DNA from: a virus
DNA: 34,487 nt
Direction: 5' to 3' (one strand)
Virus record (IMG/VR): IMGVR_UViG_3300019890_000111
Span: 1-34,487 of that record
In this document: piece by piece, positions 1-7,542 of the stretch
How the letters are laid out: every line of letters starts with the position of its first letter
Position numbering within the stretch: the first letter of the stretch is position 1
Program-made: the position numbers and the translations under genes
The notes under the pieces: generated by a model
The model's database searches: none
The model's input: only the letters and a program-made list of their open reading frames with translations
What the model was told of the DNA's origin: nothing

Positions 1-157
1 GGATGATCCGCTCGCGGACCTTGTCCCAGCCAGAGGCCATCTGTACTGAGCCGTTCGGAAGTAGCACCAGGTCGCCATTCCATTCGAGGTAGAACGTATC
101 GCCCGGATTGATCTGTGGGCTTGGGATACCGCCCGTCTGAACAGTGGTGCCGCTCAT
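1..157 (-). CDS. baseplate wedge protein, gpW/gp25-like (partial, 5' end only)
   Basis: The first 52 codons of a minus-strand gene run off the left edge. The ATG at 157 lies three bases after the stop of the spike gene. The visible residues include GDTFYLEWNGDLVLLPNGS followed by ASGWDKVRERII. The pattern of a short hydrophobic strand, then a Gly-Ser turn, then a helix beginning ATGWDEVRQRI is what I know from the N-terminus of baseplate wedge proteins of the P2 W/T4 gp25 group and the Mu gp46 group. The order hub-spike-wedge matches contractile-tail baseplate operons. The wedge would link the central hub to the outer baseplate. The C-terminal two thirds are not visible, so the family call is an inference from a short piece plus position. 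Confidence 0.6.
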   Translation of the reverse strand, partial: MSGTTVQTGGIPSPQINPGDTFYLEWNGDLVLLPNGSVQMASGWDKVRERII

Positions 158-160
158 GGA

Positions 161-970
161 CTACTCCGCTGTGACGGTCTGGGTCAGCATTTCCTCGGTC
201 GCCGGCTGGTCAGGGGGCGGTCCGTGGTTGTGTGTATGGATGTTGAAGTTGGCCCAGAAGCTCGTGTTGCAGAGTTGCTGCAACGCGTCGGCCAGGGCCG
301 CCCCCAGTCGAATAGCGGCGCCGACCACATTGACAGTCTGCGCCGCCTGCACCGTGACATTGCCTTGTGTCGCGGTAAGGGTTGCATCGCCCTGCGCCAC
401 AGTGACGTTGACGTCGCCGGTGTTCACCGTGACGTTGAGCCCGCCAATGATGTCCGCAGAAACTCGGCCTGCCGACCAGACCTGGATCGGCCCAGCCTTG
501 CGCACACGGATGAAGGAGTTCGGTCCACCAGCCTGCGCCGACGGCGCGGAGATAAGGATGTCGCCCGCGACCGCCGCATCAGCCGCCGCGCTGTAGCCGT
601 CGTCGGTCGTCGGCAGGTTGGTGGCGGGCGGCGGGTTAGTCCCGTGGAAGTAAGTGCAAGGGACCGCGGAGACGCCACGCTGCTTGTCGAACAGGTTAAT
701 CTGGACCTGCTCGCCGCCAGTCGGATTCTGAACGGTGGCGCCGCCCTGGTAGATGACCTGGATGCCGTAGCCGTCGCCCGCCGACATCGTGCCCATCGGC
801 ATCCACGGTGACAGCAGCGGATTGCCGTCCTGGTCCATCATCGACGGGATGATGCAGCGCACGCGGTGCTGCATCGGGTCGTAGGAGGCGATGTGCCCGT
901 AGACGTGTGGTTTAATATCGCCGCCCTGGGTCGCGACATGGCGGATCATGTGGGCGAACTGGTCGCTCAT
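161..970 (-). CDS. baseplate central spike protein (gpV/Mu gp45-like)
   Basis: This 269-residue protein is the likely membrane-piercing spike under the tail tube. Residues 15-115 look like the OB-fold domain of gpV/gp45 spikes. From about residue 140 on, short alternating Val/Thr/Ala strands repeat (NVTVNTGDVNVTVAQGD and similar), as expected for a trimeric beta-helix shaft. Near the C-terminus is the motif HTHNHGPPP; such HxH clusters bind metal at the tip of phage spikes. The start codon overlaps the stop of the upstream hub gene by ATGA, so the two are translationally coupled. The spike would act with the hub and the LysM-type protein encoded just upstream. Confidence 0.85.
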   Translation of the reverse strand: MSDQFAHMIRHVATQGGDIKPHVYGHIASYDPMQHRVRCIIPSMMDQDGNPLLSPWMPMGTMSAGDGYGIQVIYQGGATVQNPTGGEQVQINLFDKQRGVSAVPCTYFHGTNPPPATNLPTTDDGYSAAADAAVAGDILISAPSAQAGGPNSFIRVRKAGPIQVWSAGRVSADIIGGLNVTVNTGDVNVTVAQGDATLTATQGNVTVQAAQTVNVVGAAIRLGAALADALQQLCNTSFWANFNIHTHNHGPPPDQPATEEMLTQTVTAE

Positions 971-2274
971 CCCTCGTCGCCCTTGGCCAGTCCCTCAGTC
1001 GGAATGTTGAGCGCGGTGATCTTGGTGACCCACCCGCTGTCGGCGTGGTGCGAGCGTGGATCGGGCAGCGTGAAGGTCTGATCGTAGGCGCTGACGTAAT
1101 AGGTAGGCTCCGAAAAGGCGGGCGCCACATCGCCTGACAGGTGGATCATCTGGGTCGGCAGGACCGACGGCAGGCCGTCGATGGTGGTGGTTAGGATCAG
1201 CTCCCGTTTAGCAATATCGGTGGCGATGGTCTGTGCCCGCAAGGTAGCCTGGTCGGCATTCAGCCCGTCGAGGTTGAAGGTATATAGCGGGATCTGGCTG
1301 ACGGACTGCTTCAGCGCCGCCAGGTTCTTGTCGGCGCTGACGGCAGCCTGCCCGGTCGCGAGCCCGGCCGACAAACCGTGCTGGCCGGCGAAGTTGCCGC
1401 CGACATAGGTTGCCCGGCCAAGCGTCGTCTGTGCCAACGTCGGGTCGTAGGACATCACCAGCACGCGGAAGGTGGAATTGCGCCTGGGATGGTGCTCCAC
1501 CTTGGTATGCCGGCACGGATACTGCCCCTCGGCCGGCGCGACGTTGTAGGCCAGCTGCAGCGTCGCCTGGCCGACTCCGGGCTCGCCGAACACCAGCTGT
1601 TTAAGCGGCGTGACATAGACGTCGTATCCGGTGTCGCGGGCGAGTTGGTTGAGGATGGTCCATAGGGATTGCGGCACCGTTATGAACGACTGGTCGGCGC
1701 TGCCATAGAGCGTTCCGACGGTGGGGTTGCGGCCCGAAGAGGACAGGTTCAGCACCGGGGTGAAGCCGAACTCGGTGCAGATCGAGGTTACGATGTCGCT
1801 GATCTTCTGGTTCTCGTTGCTGATCCCGGACGCGGTCACCCGGCCGGGGGCGAGCGGCGCGAGCACCGCCTCGACCGCCTTGCCGATCTTCGTCAAGATC
1901 CGCTTCTGGTCCACCAGGACGCCGGCCCAGTCGCGGGCGTGGATCGTAACGGTGTCGGCATCGAGATCGAAATCCGTGCGGATATACTCGCCGCCGAATA
2001 TCCGCTGTGAGGCGGACTGCGGACCGGGGCTGGCGCTGTAGCCGCCGGCCTGAGACTGGGTCTGCTGGGTCTGCTGAACCGCGATGTCGACCTCGACGAA
2101 GCCGGGCGAGCCCGAGGTCAGCGTGAACAAGTCCAAGTCGACCATTTTGAGCAGGGTGCCGGAGGTGGTGATCGTCACGTGGCCGACGGTGCCAAAGGCG
2201 CCGCCGGTCATCGAGAACCGGCTGCAGGGCATGGTGGTGCCGCCGATCGACACCGTGAAGGTCTGGTCCGTCAT
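967..2274 (-). CDS. baseplate hub protein (gpD/Mu gp44/T4 gp27-like)
   Basis: A 435-residue tail hub. The N-terminus (FTVSIGGTTMP) and the middle part, with a search for a local frame (SASQRIFGGEYIRTDFDLDADT, then a QSLWTILNQLARDTGYDVYVTP segment near residue 205), follow the late-control gpD/gp44 pattern, in which a domain near residue 200 reads as 'W-x-x-L-x-x-L-A-x-x-x-G-y-x-x-y-v'. The protein forms the trimeric ring between tail tube and spike. It overlaps the LysM-type gene upstream and the spike gene downstream by ATGA at both ends. The assignment rests on domain pattern and on the invariant order tape measure - LysM protein - hub - spike. Confidence 0.8.
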   Translation of the reverse strand: MTDQTFTVSIGGTTMPCSRFSMTGGAFGTVGHVTITTSGTLLKMVDLDLFTLTSGSPGFVEVDIAVQQTQQTQSQAGGYSASPGPQSASQRIFGGEYIRTDFDLDADTVTIHARDWAGVLVDQKRILTKIGKAVEAVLAPLAPGRVTASGISNENQKISDIVTSICTEFGFTPVLNLSSSGRNPTVGTLYGSADQSFITVPQSLWTILNQLARDTGYDVYVTPLKQLVFGEPGVGQATLQLAYNVAPAEGQYPCRHTKVEHHPRRNSTFRVLVMSYDPTLAQTTLGRATYVGGNFAGQHGLSAGLATGQAAVSADKNLAALKQSVSQIPLYTFNLDGLNADQATLRAQTIATDIAKRELILTTTIDGLPSVLPTQMIHLSGDVAPAFSEPTYYVSAYDQTFTLPDPRSHHADSGWVTKITALNIPTEGLAKGDEG

Positions 2275-3161
2275 ACTTGCTGCGGAATGATGAGGCTAAA
2301 GCTGCCGGTCGGCTGCGGGTCGGTGAGTCCGTTCGCGTTCCCGATTGTGCGCCAGAGCGTGGCGTCGCCGTAGTGCTGCGCGGCCAGCACGAGGAGGTTG
2401 GGGTTGATGGTCTGGATCACCGCCTTGGTCGGTTGCGCGGCGGTCATGATCGTCTGGATAGCCTGGATGCGCGAGGCGGCGTCTGACGCAGGCGAGGACT
2501 GCGTGGGGTCAGGTGACACCAGGTAAGGTGCGGTGGCAGCCAGAGCGGCAAGCGACGACTGAAAGATGGACTGCTGGGCAACCGATGTGATGTTGCCGAT
2601 GACGCCGCCCGCTGCCGCAATAGAGTCCTGCACCTGGGAAACCAGGGCGCCGATCGGGCCACCAATCTCGGCCGCGAGCGCCTGGAACAGGAAGCTGCCG
2701 GAGAGGCCGTTCGTCAGCAGCGATTGCAGCGCCAGGATGTGCAGCGCCAGCACTGTCCCGAGGTCAGTGACTGGCGGGAGGACCGGCCCAGGCGATCCGT
2801 AGTCGACCCGGGGCCAGAACTCCAGCTCGTAGTCAAAGCGCCAATTGTGCCTGGCCATTGGCGAAAACCTGGCCACGCGGCCGACCCATGCCCGCGCGCC
2901 ATACTGCAGCGTCACCTCCTGGCCCGTCGCCATGATGCGCTTGATAGCTTCGGCCCGGTCCGAGGCATCCGAGCCGTGGAACTTGGCCCGCCACTTCTGG
3001 GCAGCTGGGAAGTAGCCGTACGACTTGTGCGTGATGGTGCCGCCGGGAAACCTGTGCTCCTCCAAGGACTGGGTGCCGCCCATATCGCCGGAGGCCTCGG
3101 GGACTTCGAGTTGCGCTTCATCGAACACAAACCCGGCCAGGATCAGGGGTGTCCAGGGCAT
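2271..3161 (-). CDS. LysM-type baseplate/tail protein
   Basis: A 296-residue protein between tape measure and hub. Residues 1-105 form a compact beta-rich domain (KWRAKFHGSDASDRAEAIKR, then VTLQYGARAWVGRVARFSP and DYELEFWP) typical of the tail protein that caps the tube at the baseplate. A low-complexity Ala/Gln helical stretch follows (130-240). The last 50 residues are a LysM-like motif: NPNLLVLAAQHYGDATLWRT, then ANGLTDPQPTGSFSLIIP. In myophages a LysM protein at this place (T4 gp53 relatives, Mu-like gp43 position) helps attach hub to tube and may touch peptidoglycan. Its start overlaps nothing upstream; five bases separate it from the tape measure stop. Confidence 0.7.
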   Translation of the reverse strand: MPWTPLILAGFVFDEAQLEVPEASGDMGGTQSLEEHRFPGGTITHKSYGYFPAAQKWRAKFHGSDASDRAEAIKRIMATGQEVTLQYGARAWVGRVARFSPMARHNWRFDYELEFWPRVDYGSPGPVLPPVTDLGTVLALHILALQSLLTNGLSGSFLFQALAAEIGGPIGALVSQVQDSIAAAGGVIGNITSVAQQSIFQSSLAALAATAPYLVSPDPTQSSPASDAASRIQAIQTIMTAAQPTKAVIQTINPNLLVLAAQHYGDATLWRTIGNANGLTDPQPTGSFSLIIPQQV

Positions 3162-3166
3162 GGTGG

Positions 3167-5653
3167 CTACAGCCCGCCGGGGTACGTGTATGCCGACTGT
3201 CCGGTGCCATGCGGGTCGGATGCCATATGCGACAAGGCATCCATCAGGCCGTCGGTCAGTTTCTTCAGCAGCGCATGGAGCGAGGAGTCGTCCGGGACTC
3301 CCTGCATGGTGACCGGTCCAAGATGGACCGTAACCTGCGGCGCGGGCATCGGTGCAGCGGCACGCGACTCAGCGCCGGCCTGCGCGTCTGTACCAGAACC
3401 GCCAGCCGCCCATCTAGGCATCCCACCATGTGATGCCCGCCACGCTAAGTCCTGCTGAGCTTTGGTGCGTCCCTCCGGATCCAGATCCCCCAAAGCCTCA
3501 CCAGCCTTATAGCCACCAAAAGAAAGCAGCCCGAGGAGCCCGCCGGCGGCGAGAGCCGGAAGGGTACCACCTGCGGCGGCGACGGAGGCTGCGGTGCCAG
3601 CAGCACGCGGCCCGGCACCTCGGAGAGCCTCTCCAGCGGCACTTGCTGATCCCTCGGAAAAGAACTTGCCTATCCAATGAGGCCACAGGGCACGGAGACT
3701 CATGATGCCACCTACGACCGTGGCCGCTATTCCGCCGCCTACGGCCGCTGCCGTGGCATCGGGATGCGCCTGTGCCAGTCCGCGGAGATAGCCCGTGGCT
3801 GTGATGATCGCTTCGTCAAATTGCTTCAGGTAGGGCAGCAATGTGGTGCCGATTTCGTTTCCCAAGTCGGCGACGCGGGCGACGGCCTGGCCGGTAAGCT
3901 GCACAGAGGTGCCGCTGATCATCTTCAACTGCTCGTCGAGCGGCGCCGTGCCGCTGATCTGGGCCTGATAAGCTTTATATTGCGGGAGGGCTTCGCCGAT
4001 CAATTCGCCGCCCGTCTGACCACGCACGCCGAAGGCGTTGAACATCGACTTGCCGAACTCAATCGGCGTCATTTTGGCTTGTTGAGCGGCAATGATCTCG
4101 AACATCTTCTCAATGTCGATGCCTCCGCGGGCGTTCAGGTCCAGAAGTTTGCCGGAACCTCTCTCGACAAGGCCTAGGTCGATGAGAGCCTTCTCGTGGG
4201 CATTTTCTTTCCCGCCAGAGGGCCTAGACAGATGTCCCTGCTTCAGACCCAGGCTGTCCTCCAACTCCCTCCGCTCGTGATCTATGGCATGGTGCTGCGC
4301 ATTCATGGGACCGCCGGTCTTCAACTGGCCGACCAACATCTGTCGCAGGGTAGTCGCGGCAACCGTGTTGCGCAGGCCTGCTCGCTGCATGAACCCGACG
4401 GCTTCCATGGCCTGCATTGGGTCGGCCCCGATCGCCCTGGCTTGGGGGATCGCGTAGCTCATCACCTGGGCCTCACGCTCCATGTCACCGCCCGGAAGGC
4501 TTTCGGTAATCGCACCCAGCAGGTTCATGCCTTTGGTCAGCCCGGGAGCGTCATAAAGCTGCATCTGGTGGGCAAACTCGACGCCGCCCTTCAATGAGCC
4601 CTCGAACGTGCCGAAGTGCAGTTGCTTGGCGGCCTCGGCCGCTTTCGCTGCTACTTCAAAGATCGTGCCGAACTTCCGCATCCCTTCGTCGCCGGTGAAT
4701 CCCAGAGGCGCCGCCAGGATCTCCTCACCGCCCGCGACTTCGCGCTCTGAGAACGATGTGCCCTCAGCGCCTTTCCTGGCCAGGTCCCTCAGATATTGCT
4801 TCTGCTCTGTCGTGGCCGTCCTAGGATCAATGTGGAAGCCACGCAGCAGGGTGATATCGACGGACTGTTCTTCCTCTGCGCCAGCCTTCATCGCCTCATA
4901 GACCGCCGCCGCCTCGATCAGCGGAGCAATGTGGCTGCGACTACGGCGGCCGCCCTGATTCAAATTGAGCGACTGCCGCTCCTCGAAATTCTCGTCGCGA
5001 GGAGGCACGAAACCGCCGCCTGTAGGCGGGGGCCCGGGCCCGCCATATCCGGTGAAGCCGCCGAAGCGCGGTCCCTCCAGGCGGAGTTGCTCCTCCCCAC
5101 GTCCGGCCGGATAGCCGTAGAATGGCGCCGGTGGACCAGATGGGCCACCCAACAACATCCGGTCTGCCGCGACGCCTTCGACGAATGAGCCCTCTATCAG
5201 CTGCGAACCCCGGCGCCCGCTAGGCGCCCGGTTGTAGTCGCCCTCATCGAAGTCTGCGGCGCCCGCTGCGCCTCCAGCGCCGCCCCTGGCACCGCGAGCG
5301 GCTCCCATGCGATCCGATGCGCCGGCAGCACGGTTGATCGCCTCAGTCAGCGCGTCAACGTTCCTGGCAGCGGCCATCGCCGCCTCTCCGCCACGCCGGA
5401 AGGCCGTCTCCATGGCCTCGCCGGCAGCAGCGGCGCGTTCACTCATCGTGGTGAACAGGCCGGTGACTTGTTCGATCCCTGCGGTGACGCCGGAGAACAG
5501 GCCCTCCCCCTTGCCGACAAGCGCGAGCTTCTCCTGGATCGCGTTGATCTTCGCGTCCAAGGCAGTGAAGGTCTCGCCCAGCCGCTCCAGGGCCGGAGTG
5601 CCCCGGTCCTCGATAATAAAGACTGCCCCAACTTCGTAACTGAATACTGGCAA
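3167..5653 (-). CDS. tail tape measure protein
   Basis: At 828 residues this is the largest tail gene, in the fixed position before the baseplate genes. The N-terminal 110 residues are predicted coiled coil (long Ala/Glu/Lys helices such as AKINAIQEKLALVGKGEG). A Gly/Pro/Arg-rich linker (about 120-230) precedes a globular TP901-type core of about residues 250-630, with the typical TMP pattern of repeated Met/Gln-rich helices. Two hydrophobic stretches at about 635-657 and 688-712 could insert into the host membrane during DNA entry. The length of the tail should scale with this protein. An HK97 gp10-like gene, rather than the chaperone, lies immediately upstream, a small departure from the common order. 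Confidence 0.9.
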   Translation of the reverse strand: MPVFSYEVGAVFIIEDRGTPALERLGETFTALDAKINAIQEKLALVGKGEGLFSGVTAGIEQVTGLFTTMSERAAAAGEAMETAFRRGGEAAMAAARNVDALTEAINRAAGASDRMGAARGARGGAGGAAGAADFDEGDYNRAPSGRRGSQLIEGSFVEGVAADRMLLGGPSGPPAPFYGYPAGRGEEQLRLEGPRFGGFTGYGGPGPPPTGGGFVPPRDENFEERQSLNLNQGGRRSRSHIAPLIEAAAVYEAMKAGAEEEQSVDITLLRGFHIDPRTATTEQKQYLRDLARKGAEGTSFSEREVAGGEEILAAPLGFTGDEGMRKFGTIFEVAAKAAEAAKQLHFGTFEGSLKGGVEFAHQMQLYDAPGLTKGMNLLGAITESLPGGDMEREAQVMSYAIPQARAIGADPMQAMEAVGFMQRAGLRNTVAATTLRQMLVGQLKTGGPMNAQHHAIDHERRELEDSLGLKQGHLSRPSGGKENAHEKALIDLGLVERGSGKLLDLNARGGIDIEKMFEIIAAQQAKMTPIEFGKSMFNAFGVRGQTGGELIGEALPQYKAYQAQISGTAPLDEQLKMISGTSVQLTGQAVARVADLGNEIGTTLLPYLKQFDEAIITATGYLRGLAQAHPDATAAAVGGGIAATVVGGIMSLRALWPHWIGKFFSEGSASAAGEALRGAGPRAAGTAASVAAAGGTLPALAAGGLLGLLSFGGYKAGEALGDLDPEGRTKAQQDLAWRASHGGMPRWAAGGSGTDAQAGAESRAAAPMPAPQVTVHLGPVTMQGVPDDSSLHALLKKLTDGLMDALSHMASDPHGTGQSAYTYPGGL

Positions 5654-5659
5654 GGGATG

Positions 5660-6139
5660 CTACGCCTTGGGAACAAGCAGGCTGACGGCAACCTCGCCGG
5701 CCAGCGCTTCGATATCGACCTCAGCTTCCATCAGCGCCTTGGCTAGGAACGGCCGGGGCGGGATCGGATACATTGCTTCCGCCGTCCCCATCTCCTGGTA
5801 TAGGCCGATCTTGTCGTCCGAGCCGACGATGCCCATCAGCCCGTCGACCGCGCTACTGATGCTCTCCTGCAGCGTGCCGGTGTCACCGAGCAGCGGCTGA
5901 TAATCAGGACCGGAGAAGCCGCGATCTGCCTTACCGACAAGGAACCCGGCGTCCGGATGGTGGAAACCGAAGATGGTTGCCGTTGAAAGCGGGTCCCAGT
6001 CCTGCTGCTTGACGCCTATGTAAGTGCGAGCACGGACGGCCGCTGTCTCAACGATGGTTGCCACCACGCCGGAAAGCTCCTCCTCGCAGCGCAGCGCGGC
6101 CATCCTGTAGTAGTCAGCGACCTCGAGACAGGTGAACAT
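5660..6139 (-). CDS. virion morphogenesis / HK97 gp10-like tail completion protein
   Basis: 159 residues. The pattern matches gp10-like and Mu G-like morphogenesis proteins: a basic N-terminal helix (VRARTYIGVKQQDWDPLS), the block PLLGDTGTLQESISS, the strand GIVGSDDKIGLYQEMGT and the conserved C-terminal IPPRPFLAKAL. Family members sit at the head-proximal end of the tail and help join it to the head. Here the gene starts four bases after the end of the frameshifted chaperone extension (TGA ACC ATG), so it may be coupled to frameshifting ribosomes. Its place between chaperone and tape measure is less usual than next to the connector genes. Confidence 0.75.
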   Translation of the reverse strand: MFTCLEVADYYRMAALRCEEELSGVVATIVETAAVRARTYIGVKQQDWDPLSTATIFGFHHPDAGFLVGKADRGFSGPDYQPLLGDTGTLQESISSAVDGLMGIVGSDDKIGLYQEMGTAEAMYPIPPRPFLAKALMEAEVDIEALAGEVAVSLLVPKA

Positions 6140-6142
6140 GGT

Positions 6143-6337
6143 TCAATCCCCACGACGCTTGGGCCACGAGACCTCGCCGGACTTCCAGTCAACGGAAGCG
6201 CCCTGGCGGACGACGGTGCGATAGTAGCAGGCAAGACGCTCCCCTAGGGGCATGGTTAGCACGTCACGCATGGTGCCATAGCCGGCTTCCACAACAGTCG
6301 CGGCTATATGGAAATCAGGACTGTCGTAGATTTTTTT
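6143..6337 (-). CDS. tail assembly chaperone, frameshift extension (T-like part of G-T)
   Basis: A second reading frame opens just after an in-frame TAA at 6340-6338, has no start codon next to it, and runs 62 codons beyond the A9 run to a TGA at 6145-6143. The peptide begins IYDSPDFHIAATVVEAGYG and ends DWKSGEVSWPKRRGD; it is rich in aromatic and charged residues and looks like real protein. A +1 (or -2) slip on the A run would join it to 183 residues of the short form, giving about 245 residues. The frame fills the otherwise empty 170 bases before the gp10-like gene. Tail chaperone frameshifts are known to be mostly -1; the +1/-2 geometry here is the less common type. Confidence 0.7.
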   Translation of the reverse strand, partial: KKIYDSPDFHIAATVVEAGYGTMRDVLTMPLGERLACYYRTVVRQGASVDWKSGEVSWPKRRGD

Positions 6338-6881
6338 TTACGATGGGAAGCTCTGACTCCCGGAGTGGAGGCCAGTGCCTATTGTCAAATAGATTGAGAA
6401 GATCAATCGCTTCATCCCCCAATTGATTGGCCACCCGGGTTCGTTCCACCAGGTTGGTGATCGGGGGCACAGTCCTGCCGCCGACCGTTCGCACGCCCAT
6501 CAAAAGCCGCGTCAGTCGGTATTCGGTAATTCCCGGATCAGGACCACCCTCGGCGACGGAGCGCGTGCTGTAGAGCCGCGCGATGCGGTCACTCAGGCTG
6601 ATGTTGTTCGGCGGCCCATACTCGACGACGCGGCCGTCGCGTAGGGTGATCTCAATGCTCTCGATGTCCTCACGCTCGGGCGCGGGCGCTTGATCTTCCT
6701 GAGCGGGCCCCAGTCCGGCACCGGCGGCGTCCAGCTTCGCCTGTTTGTGGATGTCCGCGCGCCGGGAACGGATCTGCTCGCCGATGACTTTGTTATTGGC
6801 TGCGGCGGTGGCAAACTTCGGGGCCTTCGCCGGATCTTCCGGATTGCGGTTGATGACAATCCGGGCCTCTGGTTCAGCCAT
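6315..6881 (-). CDS. tail assembly chaperone, short form (G-like)
   Basis: 188 residues in the zero frame. Residues 1-60 are polar and disordered, then a beta strand and turn (SIEITLRDGRVVEYGPPN) and a helical C-terminal half. I do not recognise it by sequence, but it lies between tube and tape measure, where dsDNA tailed phages encode the chaperone pair that coats the tape measure protein before tube polymerisation. Its last five codons follow a run of nine A residues (plus-strand T at 6331-6339), after which a second frame stays open for 62 codons. That arrangement is the main support for the call. The abundant product should be this short form, the minor one the fusion. Confidence 0.75.
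   Translation of the reverse strand: MAEPEARIVINRNPEDPAKAPKFATAAANNKVIGEQIRSRRADIHKQAKLDAAGAGLGPAQEDQAPAPEREDIESIEITLRDGRVVEYGPPNNISLSDRIARLYSTRSVAEGGPDPGITEYRLTRLLMGVRTVGGRTVPPITNLVERTRVANQLGDEAIDLLNLFDNRHWPPLRESELPIVKKNLRQS
6331..6339 (-). promoter_or_regulatory. A9 slippery site for programmed frameshifting
   Basis: On the minus strand the codons GTA AAA AAA AAT contain nine consecutive A residues, the longest homopolymer I saw in this GC-rich window. The zero frame stops 12 bases later; the +1/-2 frame continues to 6143. Repeated AAA codons allow tRNA-Lys to re-pair in another frame, and transcriptional slippage on the run is an alternative route to the same product. I see no strong stem-loop directly downstream. 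Confidence 0.65.
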
Positions 6882-6900
6882 TTGTGTCCTGTCCTAGAAA

Positions 6901-6922
6901 CGCCAAAGGCTCGCCTCTGGCG
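6901..6922 (-). terminator. intercistronic stem-loop between tube and chaperone genes
   Basis: Arms CGCCAAAGG and CCTCTGGCG pair over nine positions with one mismatch around a four-base loop. The element lies in the 85-base gap between the tube and chaperone genes. On the transcribed strand only a short TTTC follows, so it would be a weak terminator or an RNA-processing/attenuation hairpin. It could lower chaperone expression relative to the abundant tube protein. Confidence 0.35.
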
Positions 6923-6966
6923 GGGGCCAGCATGCGAGCCCCATGATTTACGAGAAAGCGGAGGTC

Positions 6967-7458
6967 TTACCCAGGCAGATTATTCAGGAATGTCGCCAGG
7001 GTCCCGGAGCCATACATCTCGCTGGCCTCGATCGCCATCTTGCAGTCGACTTCCTTGGTACCGCGGAAGTCGCCAAAGTCCCAATCACTCAACTGGACCC
7101 CGTCAAGCTGGTATTCGTCCACCGAGCCATCCCTGTTCCGGATGTTCATCATGATAAACATCTGGCTGATGATGCCAGCAGTGAAGTAGCCCTGCGACAG
7201 GTCCATGTAGAGTTGCGAGAAAGCCGGCCCGGTGCGGACGAAGGTCATCGTGCCCCGCAGCCCGTTCGGGATCGTCTGGTTGACTGGGACACCACCATTG
7301 GAGATCGGCGTCACCTTCATCTTCACATCGACAGAGCGGATGTCGAACTGCGTCATCAGGCCCAGCATATCCTCGGAGAACACGTCCCCGTACTGGTCCA
7401 TGATTGCAAACGACACGTCGCTGCCGACGTTAAATCCCTGTATCGCTACCGCAACCAT
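6967..7458 (-). CDS. tail tube protein
   Basis: 163 residues, directly downstream of the sheath, in the position of the major tube protein of myophages. The sequence is beta-rich with the pattern seen in tube proteins: an early MDQYGDVFSEDMLGLMTQFD segment, a long hydrophobic middle (IISQMFIMMNI) and a late strand pair around GVQLSDWDFGDFRGTKEVDC. The protein should form stacked hexamers inside the sheath. A good ribosome site (GGGAGT, about seven bases before the ATG at 7458) fits a highly expressed gene. Confidence 0.8.
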   Translation of the reverse strand: MVAVAIQGFNVGSDVSFAIMDQYGDVFSEDMLGLMTQFDIRSVDVKMKVTPISNGGVPVNQTIPNGLRGTMTFVRTGPAFSQLYMDLSQGYFTAGIISQMFIMMNIRNRDGSVDEYQLDGVQLSDWDFGDFRGTKEVDCKMAIEASEMYGSGTLATFLNNLPG

Positions 7459-7470
7459 GATGATTACTCC

Positions 7471-7539
7471 CTATTCCCGCTCTCGCTTCTTAGCCAAGGC
7501 CATCACGGCAGTAGCGATCCGGTTGATGAGCTTCCACAC
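7471..7539 (-). CDS. possible 22-residue peptide between sheath and tube
   Basis: A GTG three bases after the sheath stop opens a frame of 22 codons ending TAG at 7473-7471: a hydrophobic helix (VWKLINRIATAVMALA) followed by KKRERE. It fills the 84-base sheath-tube gap almost exactly and would be an amphipathic, positively ended peptide. It may equally be non-coding leader of the tube gene. No homologue comes to mind. Confidence 0.3.
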   Translation of the reverse strand: MWKLINRIATAVMALAKKRERE

Positions 7540-7542
7540 GGC

